Position numbers and translations under genes: made by a program. Positions 51,501 to 57,941 of a stretch of 64,000 nucleotides of DNA are shown here, piece after piece. The DNA is taken from assembly GCA_030067835.1 (NCBI GenBank), contig CP092441.1, forward strand, positions 620,001 to 684,000, in the 5' to 3' direction. Origin of the DNA: Chakrabartyella piscis. Lineage in GTDB: Bacteria > Bacillota > Clostridia > Lachnospirales > Anaerotignaceae. How positions within the stretch are numbered: position 1 is the stretch's first letter; every line of letters begins with the position of its first letter. The notes below the pieces were generated by a model. That model made no database searches, was not told the origin of the DNA, and was given only the letters and a program-made list of their open reading frames with translations.

Positions 51501-51617
51501 TGGGTCAAAACATTATCACAAATGGAAAAAAGCGGATTTACATTGTTATTCTTTATCTTACTTGCAAGTATTGTTGTATTAGCGGTCATTTATTTTAAAG
51601 TCAAAAAACGTGAATAG
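39507..51617 (+). CDS. 4036-aa giant surface protein with Asp/Ser-rich and GLUG-type repeats, C-terminal anchor
   Basis: The signal peptide MKKFFAVMTAMMAIFIFMIVQAEEA is followed by a 200-aa N-terminal domain like those in the neighbouring surface proteins. An extreme Asp/Ser/Glu tract (about 317-435) follows, then Gly/Glu-rich linker and long Tyr/Thr/Ser-rich beta domains. Two regions carry GLUG-type units (about 2220-2420 and 2830-3190; GGIIGYYTG, GGLIGSGS, YIGGIMGRDG, GGVSGYADT), which form beta-solenoids in other adhesins. A second acidic linker lies at about 3640-3860. A last small domain is followed by one membrane helix (LLFFILLASIVVLAVIYF) and a short basic tail; there is no LPxTG motif. 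ATG 39507 follows GGGGGGA. One third of the window's coding capacity in this region is devoted to it. Function unknown. Confidence 0.87.
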   Translation: MKKFFAVMTAMMAIFIFMIVQAEEAFLISEDSGYAVSTSAGIVQSLSSGSNETKDLARIEYEDIIYETISGYYVGEDRVAIDIDYPMYINGGAVLRFFEEGNWLITPEVILQETYDGLYVANGDSYNKGMEQTDSNEEFILLALDNGLYMNVQASVFTTRMESHEIPSNSILYFDESVFRWYSYSAGRLTYGEEEKVFDATLAIGENVYDYASLLDALGLIREAIELQEKGQNTDDLQEEAYLVLNKGKTIKKSNTEEKFNQYEVSLEEINGELADNSSGGNGASVQKDVDSDIESQESIYTITGERAQYDGAAELDDDDAEINVEEGDKNDDDDNEDSDDDDSDDSDESDNENDDSEESDNDLESDSDSDDDSDEDSDDDFDDSDDDSDASDDSDESDDDDDDDEEDDDDDDDDDDDSDDDDDDDDSDDSDNETDKGDSTGGNSDGSGNSGGEGEGEGEEGEELEGEEGEDEGGLVVPEDSENDSESSSGGTTGGGADTEFVYTIPTIKFGNLDVWSYATGAKLHIFDPSATIISGVSIVVYKSLDRDAAVTTEYTDPYTGVVYTAYNGEIFSGKTALASKNYRSDAEFALGELPIDSTVYIQYSYSYYLEEDVPVLDEEGNDTGEVTSTRSRVSVKSDLIEVTTTGIEEVSIVNADWTENFAASSSGISLTNLTMANSTDYDADLEDFSFENYKLNCVSFLTSMKLTVTDQYGEEQTLSVPYSTLAKAKENPTSYLSTNPALASNSVYTYTAQGYDKNSNAFPMQISVDGGVTYVDESEFEGTFYTQKEKPTASISEVENVADKLTIQIAISDPDGAIATGSSLFLSAQSTQGVDSALYGYGDTTVSDQTTLDTSKTFGGGDTYEIELADAKDGAVYTLRIESLDFAKFYTLSIDGTYDPTPDRAPEGLSLDTVSTSFGSFLVYTKALTYGSVSFDTTITSQDTYGSITATMNSNSTTELVELVDEFIFEVKEISTGVVVESYTLLASELNNGVLFNFDEEDSKYTVTVDKEETGDFAISFTGTGAQFNGKDLWEALCISYNSDTEKYSSPITLNVDIDEGTLKTSTQYSISITSNVIKSNATTEVTTNLSNSTFYTKKLIPTIEIDDIFLSSEYLNVLDLLVYDPDGTIINEQVQVLLYYGSICLYSDFISANAQTERTAYYDIEIDGLIEGEEYELVLVAPSYKDTIDSTVTEINKELWSRTCVAGGNLNGDISLTSVDYTDRADKINHLITISGEEAMLGIANSADPTNSDNSNHDWHYYNSQYYATYDTPVYDLQDDLGVSYQDLAYIYVPDYRPDYDIDNPYYIDDGGTTRMTSYIYVRFYKDDGKGGYTYVSTQSTYVLGGRIPMIDVPHWSSSYDEITGISFYIPDAYAFDDTVAEKYQESYLSKYGFTAYYIKQSEVSDIDMLELSGGSVSDGASGVHGGTFSAFQLPDSTTGILASNSTYGTLNMIPVTPGDWYTRNYSGYYGEVDSWISGKSYSEASSTIRFFSEDGAYVGYHADAANNSLLIIPEGVYYMSVPQYTNSTNASWGSMMKIFDGNSDTSDYFGATVSTYVNYEGSSSRVPDEITFTLQNSDSMELPIYSDYRSISFPLTINEDQTDAYDGLSLYSLQLSEDEEKSLQQLFTDLTASDGWRIKITTEYQGNDVSLDYIDFRTDMVYRTIRSSGDMRVVSCHHMLNYLIIDDFTFNLKNYNTTFSGVLDAQGHVVTVDDSSSVRSFVYSNFGTIKNIVYDIPAGAYSDTYGGFCYNNYGKIDNIILRTLGDVTIEYYADSLLCTTNQIDGTISNFIVALGGNATVAQTTSITSGTAVAIRYNRGVVENGYMYSQNAGEGVRLYPGEGINTTYASGLVGYNEYGGIIQNIYTDYDLWIASEAIGTMGSAWVRYTAANTESMYHVGEMYEYVSGFGITYTKLDAMRLVSSRSSMSVMDNLWFVSDNLYSRNAVTDTDTEDFISQTGIAQLYNIEWQESILGDHFDVEESINMGFYPRLNTLPISMQKYQEYRYLPSLDGESAPIPLEDSMVEYNREVDDTTARIQVNFQNESRATITGVSIDNLTVVDVVSTTRNDDGFYEVVIDVAIDPENEEYISEYVLESVIYTLNNKTYVSYPDYTLTNVSMWKGISEVSGWTAMNNEMSWNYFLKNDLDFTGTVVGNIVINGSLTSLTSNTTFKGALDGNGYTLENIKMENTAAPWVFANLYSAEIFDLNIDNMYISSTSKATYGQSGFIRYSSSHGNLIDNVHVTNSTLIGGGNMGMIIGQSGNELVIKNCSVTDSTINDISSSYAASVGGIIGYYTGERVSNCFTRNVDITINESSIVSSVGGLIGSGSYSSAYNCYTHGTISATGSYIGGIMGRDGETRNCWSYVTMDVDGNYVGGVSGYADTRPINVLSVGDIVSTGSDAHRIVGLASSTSVQYPWYSNSTSYNMQNVSNVGSGEVDDAKQLVSTTGLIEYSTWTDIIMLDDEWNYDNMHLTVKESQIVDTEEDTEEDTEVDTEVSSDVYYFPFVYSTKLDENGNRQLVLNQELIQMPGQVEEPSMTIERTLWDNTSTSAPYQLRFLLEYPGLTATEVEALITNEDGSINTDALYITGMDMTNATVYVQTSGDQIQVDITTSEYTLALDSYRFVLNYDIGGVEKEFISTLYYERTDGTPFIPYHEIGSLSQWNDIFSADEGIHQISSENFKITGMIDFEEGSTIYSGLKLGRLEGSASDGSVGFKNLNYYAGTDGNAWIDTVTNVMKDLTFIDISGDFSGTTSTRSRTGMILYTNGLENINLSGIKLKSNNYSANYLGFVSYLQGDMTNINISPDLSNADNNSESGFGVYIDLSATTSTGYYYIGGVAAYQYGSMVDITASNITVFSSNKCQYIGGIVGSQYNTSAYSNSNINVEDVTIYAYNAAGAVSGYYLSVSTDINVSNSYINTQLGAAGVAYVTSGSMTNVVVDNVTITGYYTGNTTGGYGKGGAFGTVNSGSYTMSNIVVKNSIIEGTCDLGGIFGRQYNLYIRDSQVIDTDITALSQSGKTYTYASAGGIVGYDWSSTRLYENLTVRNVNVTGHNHTGGILGWKYSNAVSMERIYIAEDVTVTSNIGSAGGLVGLAEYVDISSIAIGADVNSLTSYAGGLIGNVSSANTTSVSIANSYYTGDVMSSVAAGGVIGYIADGTCVEEITSVAVNANVMSTGTSVSPTVNHSSKENAANEIYVFEDTTLNGVRLSSSIAMPGITAQTYIATNSTLVDGDWFKNAGNYQSIGFDESNWYFAHMSDEDNAYMPFVLTDTEVEVEDGEDAVSAQILPYSNKIENPDYVAGGSEEQYLSVGILLPAAGGVEEDLAVYASGVNTINIEVKLDDDETTEEITIASGETVVTYKAEEVRGSTSNSDSGYAVLTVAYDFADEFTVSYDGGSGTYAASDLARDVMSYGNYWYYVSDAEDTKGDIVFGNASSVYTMEEHEDEPTIIHMWQGKALADDGTIYSLSNAMTEYGSGGENQWGQVATTPFYTTASNGYALTNYYNFTIYGGSLVSDNRLYVQTTGTALVSNKQNAVYDGVQFTYHTSSKLTYYGLLIDNAFVDMTGNMILGSLATSGIDHISNSLGYSETVVAVRYESGAVAVVNYYTGTILSSTVTLSDYVQGVVANILSSMISSGDEVLGEAEDVFNQLDESDYASNALNDVEGTSYENGISYADGTAQGGDDDSELEEATTGTTAATIESGADDADNGTNSGSGYEGAVDDEEATGTIEFNSGVKATIVSSDGSTLVTENSTNSEGSDAESASDGDNNSGNASTDEKDATIFDETVDETDEDSLETTSSDEEEKDLGTIGEGDEETATGEYEEIPEEMLSSDVDDMSSAGEELSENSTTSSAANVVITGINYPETAIYDAQEQTLATDLGVLKIEDASYVPGEGVYVADELIYMEAGTFTTPEGTQRVELISTEQQYEAILESLGEFVMVYNVDAQGYEKVKTATLLNNASKHTTSIDDEEEEALQVDNEDEDGFAVNKGWVKTLSQMEKSGFTLLFFILLASIVVLAVIYFKVKKRE
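40456..40812 (+). repeat. Asp/Ser-coding low-complexity tract (GATGATGAC/GATTCT units)
   Basis: About 360 bp of GAT, GAC and TCT codons encoding nearly uninterrupted Asp, Ser and Glu, giving a very high negative charge at the wall-facing base of the giant protein. Such SD-type tracts span cell walls or bind calcium in other surface proteins. The minus-strand open frame over it is an artefact of the repeat. Confidence 0.88.
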
Positions 51618-51623
51618 CAAATG

Positions 51624-51659
51624 AATAAGACCCCTGTATCTTAATATAGGGGTCTTATT
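51624..51659 (+). terminator. Strong terminator closing the surface-protein/ATPase-like unit
   Basis: AATAAGACCCCTGTAT pairs with ATATAGGGGTCTTATT (16 bp, one G-U, loop CTTA). It lies 6 bp after the stop of the giant gene and separates it from the signalling module. Confidence 0.85.
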
Positions 51660-51681
51660 TCAAAAAAAGAGGTAGAAGCCG

Positions 51682-52473
51682 ATGAATGATTACAAAATGT
51701 ATATTTTAGGAGCAAGGGGATCGCATAGTGTTTCTGGCGTTCAGTTTACTGAATTTGGTGGAGATACATCATGCTATATTTTGAAAAATAAAACCCATGC
51801 AATTATTTTAGACTGTGGAACAGGGCTATACAATGCACAGGAATTATTGCAAGATTGTACACAGGTGGATATTTTGTTATCACATTTGCATTATGACCAT
51901 GTAATTGGTGTATTGAGACCTGTATTTCGAAAAGATGTGATTGTTAATGTATATGCTGAATTTACTGAATTTGGCGGAATTGATGTAGTGAAAAAGCTAC
52001 TGCAACCACCATTTTGGCCTGTAAGATATGGGAATCTCCACCATGTTGATGTACAATCTGAACATGGGGGTGTAATTTTCTTGCAAGAAGATGTGAAAGT
52101 CAGTTGGTTTGCAGGGAATCATCCAAACTATGCAAGTATTATTAGAATTGATATGCCAGGATGTAGTTTGTGTTATGCTACAGATTATGAACACAGCAAT
52201 TTTGTTTTTCCAAAGGAAGCAGTGGAGGGATGTTCCATTTTCATGTACGATGGTATGTATTTGCAAGAGGAATATGCAGCACACAAGGGATGGGGACATT
52301 CCACATGGTTGGAAGGGTGTAAAATAGGCAAAGAATACGGTGTTCCCAATATGTTTATCATCCATCACAATCCTACAAAAACCGATGAAGAATTGAATAA
52401 AATAGAAGAAGAAGCAAAATCAAGTTATCCAAATGTTTGGTTTGCAAGACAAGGTACAGAAATCAAACTGTAA
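51682..52473 (+). CDS. Metallo-beta-lactamase-fold hydrolase
   Basis: 263 aa. The first metal motif is HLHYDH (about residues 74-79), later Asp in ATDYEHSNF and a C-terminal His in FIIHHNP. The N-terminus (YILGARGSHSVSG, FGGDTSCYIL) is like phosphoribosyl cyclic-phosphodiesterase and related cyclic-phosphate hydrolases. An N-terminal membrane segment is absent, so it is cytoplasmic. Substrate unknown. With a cyclase-like protein encoded 4 kb downstream, a cyclic-nucleotide role is worth testing. It leads the signalling gene block 65 bp after the giant gene. Confidence 0.85.
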   Translation: MNDYKMYILGARGSHSVSGVQFTEFGGDTSCYILKNKTHAIILDCGTGLYNAQELLQDCTQVDILLSHLHYDHVIGVLRPVFRKDVIVNVYAEFTEFGGIDVVKKLLQPPFWPVRYGNLHHVDVQSEHGGVIFLQEDVKVSWFAGNHPNYASIIRIDMPGCSLCYATDYEHSNFVFPKEAVEGCSIFMYDGMYLQEEYAAHKGWGHSTWLEGCKIGKEYGVPNMFIIHHNPTKTDEELNKIEEEAKSSYPNVWFARQGTEIKL

Positions 52474-52487
52474 AAGGGGGTATATAC

Positions 52488-53258
52488 ATGAGCCAAGAAG
52501 TGGAGTCTTTATGGGGAGCCATGAAGGATGTACAATACACACGTACATTGAAATTATTGAAACATAGTTTGCGAGATGCAAGGAATTTGGAAGCATCCCT
52601 TTCGGTATCACTGGATACCATTGTAGAAGCAGTACAGGCAGTCAGTGGAACATTTTGGTTCTATGAAAGATATAGAGATGGAAGGATTTATCCAAAATCT
52701 GTATATGGTGGGGGCAATTTGGGGAATGTTTCTTTGCTTCCAGGAGAAGGTATTGCAGGTGGCGTTATTTTATCGGGTGAAGCAACCATTGTATATGATT
52801 GTCAAAAGGATCCTCGTTGGCAAGGTAAAGTGGATGATAAAACAGGATTCAAAACAGAATCCATGATTTGTGTGCCCTTGGTTTCACAAGACAATGTATT
52901 CGGTTGTATACAAATCATCAATAAGAAAAGAAATTTCTATTTTGATGATAGTGATTTGGAGTTTGTAAAAGGTTTGGCACAAGATTCTGCAAGGTTGTTT
53001 GAAGACAATGGTATGCTAGAAGACTATTATAGTGGTCGAGAAAGAGAAAAAGAAGCACAGAGAGCAATCACATTTATGCAAGTTATGGGTGCTCACAATA
53101 TGGAAGAAATGGAATTTCAACTGAGAAGAATTGAACAATTTAGTACATTGAAAGTCAAAGAGCAACAAGAGGTTTTGGCACTTGCAAAAAGTATGTATGC
53201 GTATTTTGGCAAAAGCACAAAAAAATCTTTGTTTGGAAGACGTGGTGAAAAGAAGTAA
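52488..53258 (+). CDS. GAF-domain signalling protein
   Basis: 256 aa. A GAF domain covers about residues 30-180 (LPGEGIAGGVILSGEATIVYDCQKDPRW; TESMICVPLVSQDNVFGCIQIINK), which binds small ligands such as cyclic nucleotides or acts as a redox/light sensor in other proteins. The C-terminal 75 aa are helical with a basic end (KSTKKSLFGRRGEKK). No output enzyme domain is attached, so it likely works by protein contact. ATG 52488 has AAAGGGGG upstream. A terminator follows. Confidence 0.85.
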   Translation: MSQEVESLWGAMKDVQYTRTLKLLKHSLRDARNLEASLSVSLDTIVEAVQAVSGTFWFYERYRDGRIYPKSVYGGGNLGNVSLLPGEGIAGGVILSGEATIVYDCQKDPRWQGKVDDKTGFKTESMICVPLVSQDNVFGCIQIINKKRNFYFDDSDLEFVKGLAQDSARLFEDNGMLEDYYSGREREKEAQRAITFMQVMGAHNMEEMEFQLRRIEQFSTLKVKEQQEVLALAKSMYAYFGKSTKKSLFGRRGEKK

Positions 53259-53344
53259 TGGCTTGGGGCAATATATTTCAAAATATGTATATGCCATTGC
53301 ATTTCAAAATTTGATGGATGAATTGTGCTAGAAAAAGAAATATG

Positions 53345-53390
53345 AAAAAAGATGTAAAATGTATGTATTGGTTCAAGATACGTCTTTTTT
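53345..53390 (+). terminator. Hairpin terminator between GAF and phosphatase genes
   Basis: AAAAAAGATGTA pairs with TACGTCTTTTTT over 12 bp (one G-U), with A and T runs on both sides, so it can act in both directions. It separates the MBL-GAF pair from the phosphatase group. Confidence 0.6.
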
Positions 53391-53434
53391 CTGTATCTGG
53401 GGATATACTGATTCATGGACAAAGGGGCTTTTAT

Positions 53435-54835
53435 ATGGATATAAAAGAAAATATTTTTAAAGAAAGCGAAAAACTTGCAAATGAGTATGTTGCAAGAAGC
53501 TTGTTGGTATCGTCTGGGATTGTTGCATTGATTTGGCTCCTCAATTATCTTCGTATATTTACAAGCGATATGAAAGTGGTCAATATTGTTATGCCAATTG
53601 GGATACTATTTTTGATAGTTCCAGTCATTTTGATTAAAGTTTTACAAATTGAGGCTTTTTGGATCAAGTATTTGAGTTTATTTTGTTTTGTTGTGGGTAT
53701 TGGAGTGTTATACATTGGGTTGACCTTTCAAGTGGTGGTTGCATGGTTTGCGCCAATTGCATTATCTAGGCATTATTATTCTAAAAAAGCAATCCATTTC
53801 ACCTTCGTTGCCACTGTGATAATTATGTTGATTACCTTGTATATTGCTCTGTATTATGGGATTGTAGATGCCAATATGTTGCTCACCACTAGATATTTTC
53901 ATACAACATTTGAACGAAAGGTGTATATTGCATCTGAAATGATAAATGGCACAAATCTTTTGAAACGTGCATTTGTAAACTTCTATATTCCAAGATTGTG
54001 TATTCTTGGTGTGGTTTATGCCATCAGCTTGTCTTTGTCCAAACGTACACATTCTATTTTGTTGCAACAAGAAAAAGATTTGGCGGAAAAGAAACGAATT
54101 GATGCAGAACTTTCCGTTGCATCACAAATTCAAACTGCAATGTTGCCAGATGCCATCAATCCGTTTCCAGAGTATGATGCTTTTGATGTGTATGCGATGA
54201 TGGTGCCTACGAAAGAGGTTGGTGGAGATTTTTATGATTTCTTCTTGATTGACGAGGATCATTTGGCACTGATTATTGCAGATGTATCGGGAAAAGGTGT
54301 TCCGGCAGCCATGTTTATGATGTCAACTAAAATTAGAATTAAAAATTTGGTTATGTCCAAACAAACACCGCAAAATGTTCTGAAAGAAGCAAATAATCAA
54401 CTTTTTGAAAACAATGAAAATAAAATGTCTGTATCCATGTGGTTGGGTATCTATGAAATTTCCACAGGTAAATTGACAGCTTGTAATGCAGGTCACGAAT
54501 CTCCTATCTGGAAAACAAATGGTGTGTATACCCAAATGCACAACCCAGAAAGCTTTGCATTGGGCAGTGTGGAAGCTGCAAACTACATGGAATATGAAGT
54601 GAAACTGCAACCAGGCAATGTCATGTTTTTGTATACAAATGGTGTAACCAAAACTGTCAATCCAGCAGGTGAATTGTATGGATTGCAAAAATTGCTGGAG
54701 GGTTTGAATACTTTGCATACAGATTCTCTGGCACAAACGTTGGAGAATATCAAAAACAATATGGATACCTTTGCAGAAGAAGCACAACAGGATGATGATA
54801 TTACAATGCTTGCGATTCAAATAAATGAGATTTGA
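53435..54835 (+). CDS. Membrane PP2C/RsbU-type serine phosphatase 1
   Basis: 466 aa. Residues about 25-220 contain six membrane helices of a sensor unit, then a short coiled-coil linker and the PPM/SpoIIE catalytic domain: KEVGGDFYDFFLIDEDHLALIIADVSGKGVPAAMFM carries both metal-binding Asp, with DDDITMLAI at the end. In partner-switching systems this enzyme removes phosphate from a STAS antagonist, encoded here at 57620. The start ATG 53435 with AAAGGGG is preferred over 53318. A close paralog follows directly. Confidence 0.9.
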   Translation: MDIKENIFKESEKLANEYVARSLLVSSGIVALIWLLNYLRIFTSDMKVVNIVMPIGILFLIVPVILIKVLQIEAFWIKYLSLFCFVVGIGVLYIGLTFQVVVAWFAPIALSRHYYSKKAIHFTFVATVIIMLITLYIALYYGIVDANMLLTTRYFHTTFERKVYIASEMINGTNLLKRAFVNFYIPRLCILGVVYAISLSLSKRTHSILLQQEKDLAEKKRIDAELSVASQIQTAMLPDAINPFPEYDAFDVYAMMVPTKEVGGDFYDFFLIDEDHLALIIADVSGKGVPAAMFMMSTKIRIKNLVMSKQTPQNVLKEANNQLFENNENKMSVSMWLGIYEISTGKLTACNAGHESPIWKTNGVYTQMHNPESFALGSVEAANYMEYEVKLQPGNVMFLYTNGVTKTVNPAGELYGLQKLLEGLNTLHTDSLAQTLENIKNNMDTFAEEAQQDDDITMLAIQINEI

Positions 54836-54857
54836 AATATAGAGAAGGAGGGGTTTT

Positions 54858-56249
54858 GTGGGAGAGGATTTTTTCAAGAAGAATGAAGCGGATACAACGC
54901 AATATATTATCAAAAGTCTTATTGTTACCATTGTGTTTGGTTTGTTGATTTGGGCATTGAATATTGCTCATATTTTTACTGTAGATCAAAAAATTATGGG
55001 GATTGCTATGCCTTTGGGGTTGATTGTGTTTGCGCTTCCATATATTTCCTCTAAATTGTTTGATATCGAATTGTCCACCCTCAAAAATTTATCCATTCTA
55101 TGTTTTATCGTGGGAATTGCCATTATGAATGTAGGAATGACATATCAAGCGATCATCGCATGGACAGTGCCAATATTCATAGCTTCCCATCTGTATTCAC
55201 AACGTATTACAGTTGCTACCTTCATCATTATTTTGGTTTTGATGTTGATCAGTACATATATGGGGTTGTTTTTTGGCAACTGGGATTCTAATATGATGAA
55301 TTCCACCGAAGTGATTTATGGTTTTCAAGAGAGATTGGACTTTATAGCAACCAAAAAAGCAGGTGGACGTGATATCATTGTAAATGTGTTTGTTCTCTAT
55401 TATATACCACGTGCGTTGACTGTTTTGGGATTTTATTTTATAGATGTTACCTTATCCAAAAGAACACACTCCCTTTTGCAAAAACAAGCAGAACAATACT
55501 GGGAAAGGGAGCATATTGCGGCAGAATTGTCCATTGCCACAGAAATACAAAACTCTGCATTGCCAAATGTAGAGCTGGAATTTTGTGGACAAAAAGAATT
55601 TGATGTGGTTGCTTCTATGACACCAAGCAAAGAGGTTGGCGGTGATTTTTACGATGCATTTATGATTGATGAAGATCATGTGGCATTGGTCATTGCAGAT
55701 GTATCAGGAAAAGGTGTTCCAGCAGCCATGTTTATGATGGCAACCAAAATTATGATCAAAAATACAATCACTTCCCATCATACACCAGCGGAGGTTTTGA
55801 TGGCTGTGAACAATCAGTTGTGTGAAACCAATGAAAGCGATATGTTTGTAACAGTCTGGTTGGGTATCTATGAAATTTCTACAGGAAAGCTGACAGCGAG
55901 TAATGCAGGTCATGAATATCCTGTCATACAAAAAAAAGGCGGAGACTACGAAATATTCAAAGACAAACATGGTTTTGTCATTGGTGGGATGGAAAATGTG
56001 AAATATAGAGATTATGAAATGCAATTGGAACAAGGAGACACGTTATTTGTATATACAGATGGGATACTTGAGGCGATAGACAAAGATAATCAGGCGTATG
56101 GTTTTGGTCGACTCATAGACAAACTCAATTCTGTAAAAAGTTTTTCTTTGGAATATATTTTGAAAAATGTGGAGACGGATATCAACATATTTGCAGGAGA
56201 AATGCAACAATTTGATGATATCACCATGTTGGCATTCAAACGAAATTAA
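54858..56249 (+). CDS. Membrane PP2C/RsbU-type serine phosphatase 2
   Basis: 463 aa, GTG start with AAGGAGGGG upstream. Same plan as the preceding gene: six helices, KRTHSLLQKQAEQYWERE linker, then KEVGGDFYDAFMIDEDHVALVIADVSGKGVPAAMFM and QQFDDITMLAF. The two are clearly a tandem duplication, strongest in the catalytic part, with membrane parts more diverged, which suggests two different input signals acting on one output. Confidence 0.9.
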   Translation: MGEDFFKKNEADTTQYIIKSLIVTIVFGLLIWALNIAHIFTVDQKIMGIAMPLGLIVFALPYISSKLFDIELSTLKNLSILCFIVGIAIMNVGMTYQAIIAWTVPIFIASHLYSQRITVATFIIILVLMLISTYMGLFFGNWDSNMMNSTEVIYGFQERLDFIATKKAGGRDIIVNVFVLYYIPRALTVLGFYFIDVTLSKRTHSLLQKQAEQYWEREHIAAELSIATEIQNSALPNVELEFCGQKEFDVVASMTPSKEVGGDFYDAFMIDEDHVALVIADVSGKGVPAAMFMMATKIMIKNTITSHHTPAEVLMAVNNQLCETNESDMFVTVWLGIYEISTGKLTASNAGHEYPVIQKKGGDYEIFKDKHGFVIGGMENVKYRDYEMQLEQGDTLFVYTDGILEAIDKDNQAYGFGRLIDKLNSVKSFSLEYILKNVETDINIFAGEMQQFDDITMLAFKRN

Positions 56250-56292
56250 GATATAAAATTTTTGCAAACCTGTGTATGGGAGGTGATATTTG

Positions 56293-57606
56293 ATGTGTTT
56301 ACAAAATGAAGATGTTTCACGGTCAGTGACCCTATTCTTTTCCTTCGATTTGGTCAACTGTACACAATATAAGTCTGTACATGAGGGTACTTGGGCAAGC
56401 GGTGTCAGTGCAGTTATGGGATATATCATCAATACCTTTACCCAAAAAGAAATAGATGGATATCGTTTCTGGAAGGTATTGGGCGATGAAGTGATATTTA
56501 CAAAAAACATTCCCTATATGTATGAATTGGGGGATATTTTATCTGAAATATACAATGAATTGTTGCATTTCAATATTAAGATCAAAAATATGCAAATTGG
56601 TGATGCAGAAACAGCAAAATTTTTAGGGGTCAAAGCAACTGCATGGATTGCAGATTTATCGGCAACTGAAAAAAATGCAAACAATGTGTATATCGAATAT
56701 AAAATCAACGAAAATCAACTGCAATCAGAATATTTAGGCACAGATATAGATGCAGGATTTCGTATTTCCAAGTTTACCTCTTACAATCGACTGGTTATAT
56801 CCTTTGAAATTGCAGCATTGTTCTTGCAAGATAGGATGTTGTATCGAAAGATCAATCGAATCCATTTTGTGGGATATCGTCAGCTAAAGGGCATTTGGAA
56901 TCAAGAACCCTATCCTATATTTATGTATCATGACCATCGTAAAACCTCCTTCAAAGATTCTATTTTAGATGCATCTGATGCAAAAGTGAAAATTTTAGAA
57001 GAATATGTACAAGAGATGGAGTTGCGTGAAACAAACCCTCAATACAGTTGCTATGAGGAACAACTTTTGGTGGAATTGTGTGAAAATCCAATGTTACACC
57101 ATAAAGTTGAAATTTTGCAACAATGTATCAAAAATCAAACGAATATTACAACAATAACTTCTATGGCGAGCTTAAAAGTGCATTATTCTGTCATCTGCTA
57201 TGCTGTGGAAGATGAACAAGTCAAAATTTTGGTCACAAAAGATAGACAAGGAAATTTGGGATTTGGTGGAGCAGTCATGCACCATAACTTGCAATATTTG
57301 GATACCATGTATTTGTATTATCAAGAGCAATTTGGTGTGGAATTGAGTTTTGAAAAAGATGTGCGTTACAATGATCCGATTCCTTTGGTTATTTCAAACT
57401 ATACAACAACTGTAGAAGAAGAAACGTTGAAGGGAACCGTTTTTTTGGCAAAAATTGATTTGGAAAAATTATGGGGTGATTTATCAGAAGAATACGAAAC
57501 AATGGTGTACAATTTGGAAGATGTTCCTGAGTTTGTATTTTTTGATTGTGTATTGAATTCCAATCAAATGTTAGATACATTGCAAGGTATAACAACTGCA
57601 AAATAG
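56293..57606 (+). CDS. Class III cyclase-like protein with unknown C-terminal domain
   Basis: 437 aa. Residues 1-200 have the pattern of a class III nucleotidyl cyclase: FSFDLVNCTQYK (first metal Asp), FWKVLGDEVIF (Lys and second Asp of the K..GD motif) and GTDIDAGFRISKF (Arg in the place of the transition-state residue). The core spacing is unusual, so activity is not assured. The C-terminal 180 aa (VICYAVEDEQVKILVTKDRQGNLGFGGAVM) resembles a NUDIX-like beta fold but lacks the NUDIX box. The start ATG 56293 follows GAGGTGA. It lies inside the partner-switching group. I found no family name for the combination. Confidence 0.55.
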   Translation: MCLQNEDVSRSVTLFFSFDLVNCTQYKSVHEGTWASGVSAVMGYIINTFTQKEIDGYRFWKVLGDEVIFTKNIPYMYELGDILSEIYNELLHFNIKIKNMQIGDAETAKFLGVKATAWIADLSATEKNANNVYIEYKINENQLQSEYLGTDIDAGFRISKFTSYNRLVISFEIAALFLQDRMLYRKINRIHFVGYRQLKGIWNQEPYPIFMYHDHRKTSFKDSILDASDAKVKILEEYVQEMELRETNPQYSCYEEQLLVELCENPMLHHKVEILQQCIKNQTNITTITSMASLKVHYSVICYAVEDEQVKILVTKDRQGNLGFGGAVMHHNLQYLDTMYLYYQEQFGVELSFEKDVRYNDPIPLVISNYTTTVEEETLKGTVFLAKIDLEKLWGDLSEEYETMVYNLEDVPEFVFFDCVLNSNQMLDTLQGITTAK

Positions 57607-57619
57607 AAGGGAGAAATTT

Positions 57620-57916
57620 ATGAATATAACAATTGTGAAAAATGAGGGGAAAGTGGTATTGGAAGTAGAAGGAAGATTGGATACTTCAACTTCTCCTGAA
57701 TTTGAAAAAACTGTGAAAAGCTGCATTACAGACGCAACGGAATTGTATTTGGATTTGAAGAATTTAGAATATGTTTCCAGTGCGGGGCTTCGTATTTTTT
57801 TGATGGCACAAAAGGTTATGATGAAAAAAGGACAAATGGTTGTACAAAATGCAAATGAAATTGTAATGGAAATATTTGAAGTGACAGGGTTCGTTGACAT
57901 TTTAACCATTGAATAA
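57620..57916 (+). CDS. STAS-domain anti-sigma-factor antagonist (SpoIIAA/RsbV type)
   Basis: 98 aa, single STAS domain. The motif LKNLEYVSSAGLRIFL contains the Ser that is phosphorylated by the partner kinase and dephosphorylated by PP2C enzymes. In the unphosphorylated form such proteins bind the HATPase kinase. The substrate of the two phosphatases upstream and of the kinase 25 bp downstream is very probably this protein. Confidence 0.92.
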   Translation: MNITIVKNEGKVVLEVEGRLDTSTSPEFEKTVKSCITDATELYLDLKNLEYVSSAGLRIFLMAQKVMMKKGQMVVQNANEIVMEIFEVTGFVDILTIE

Positions 57917-57941
57917 CATATATTAGAAAGGATGTGATTTT

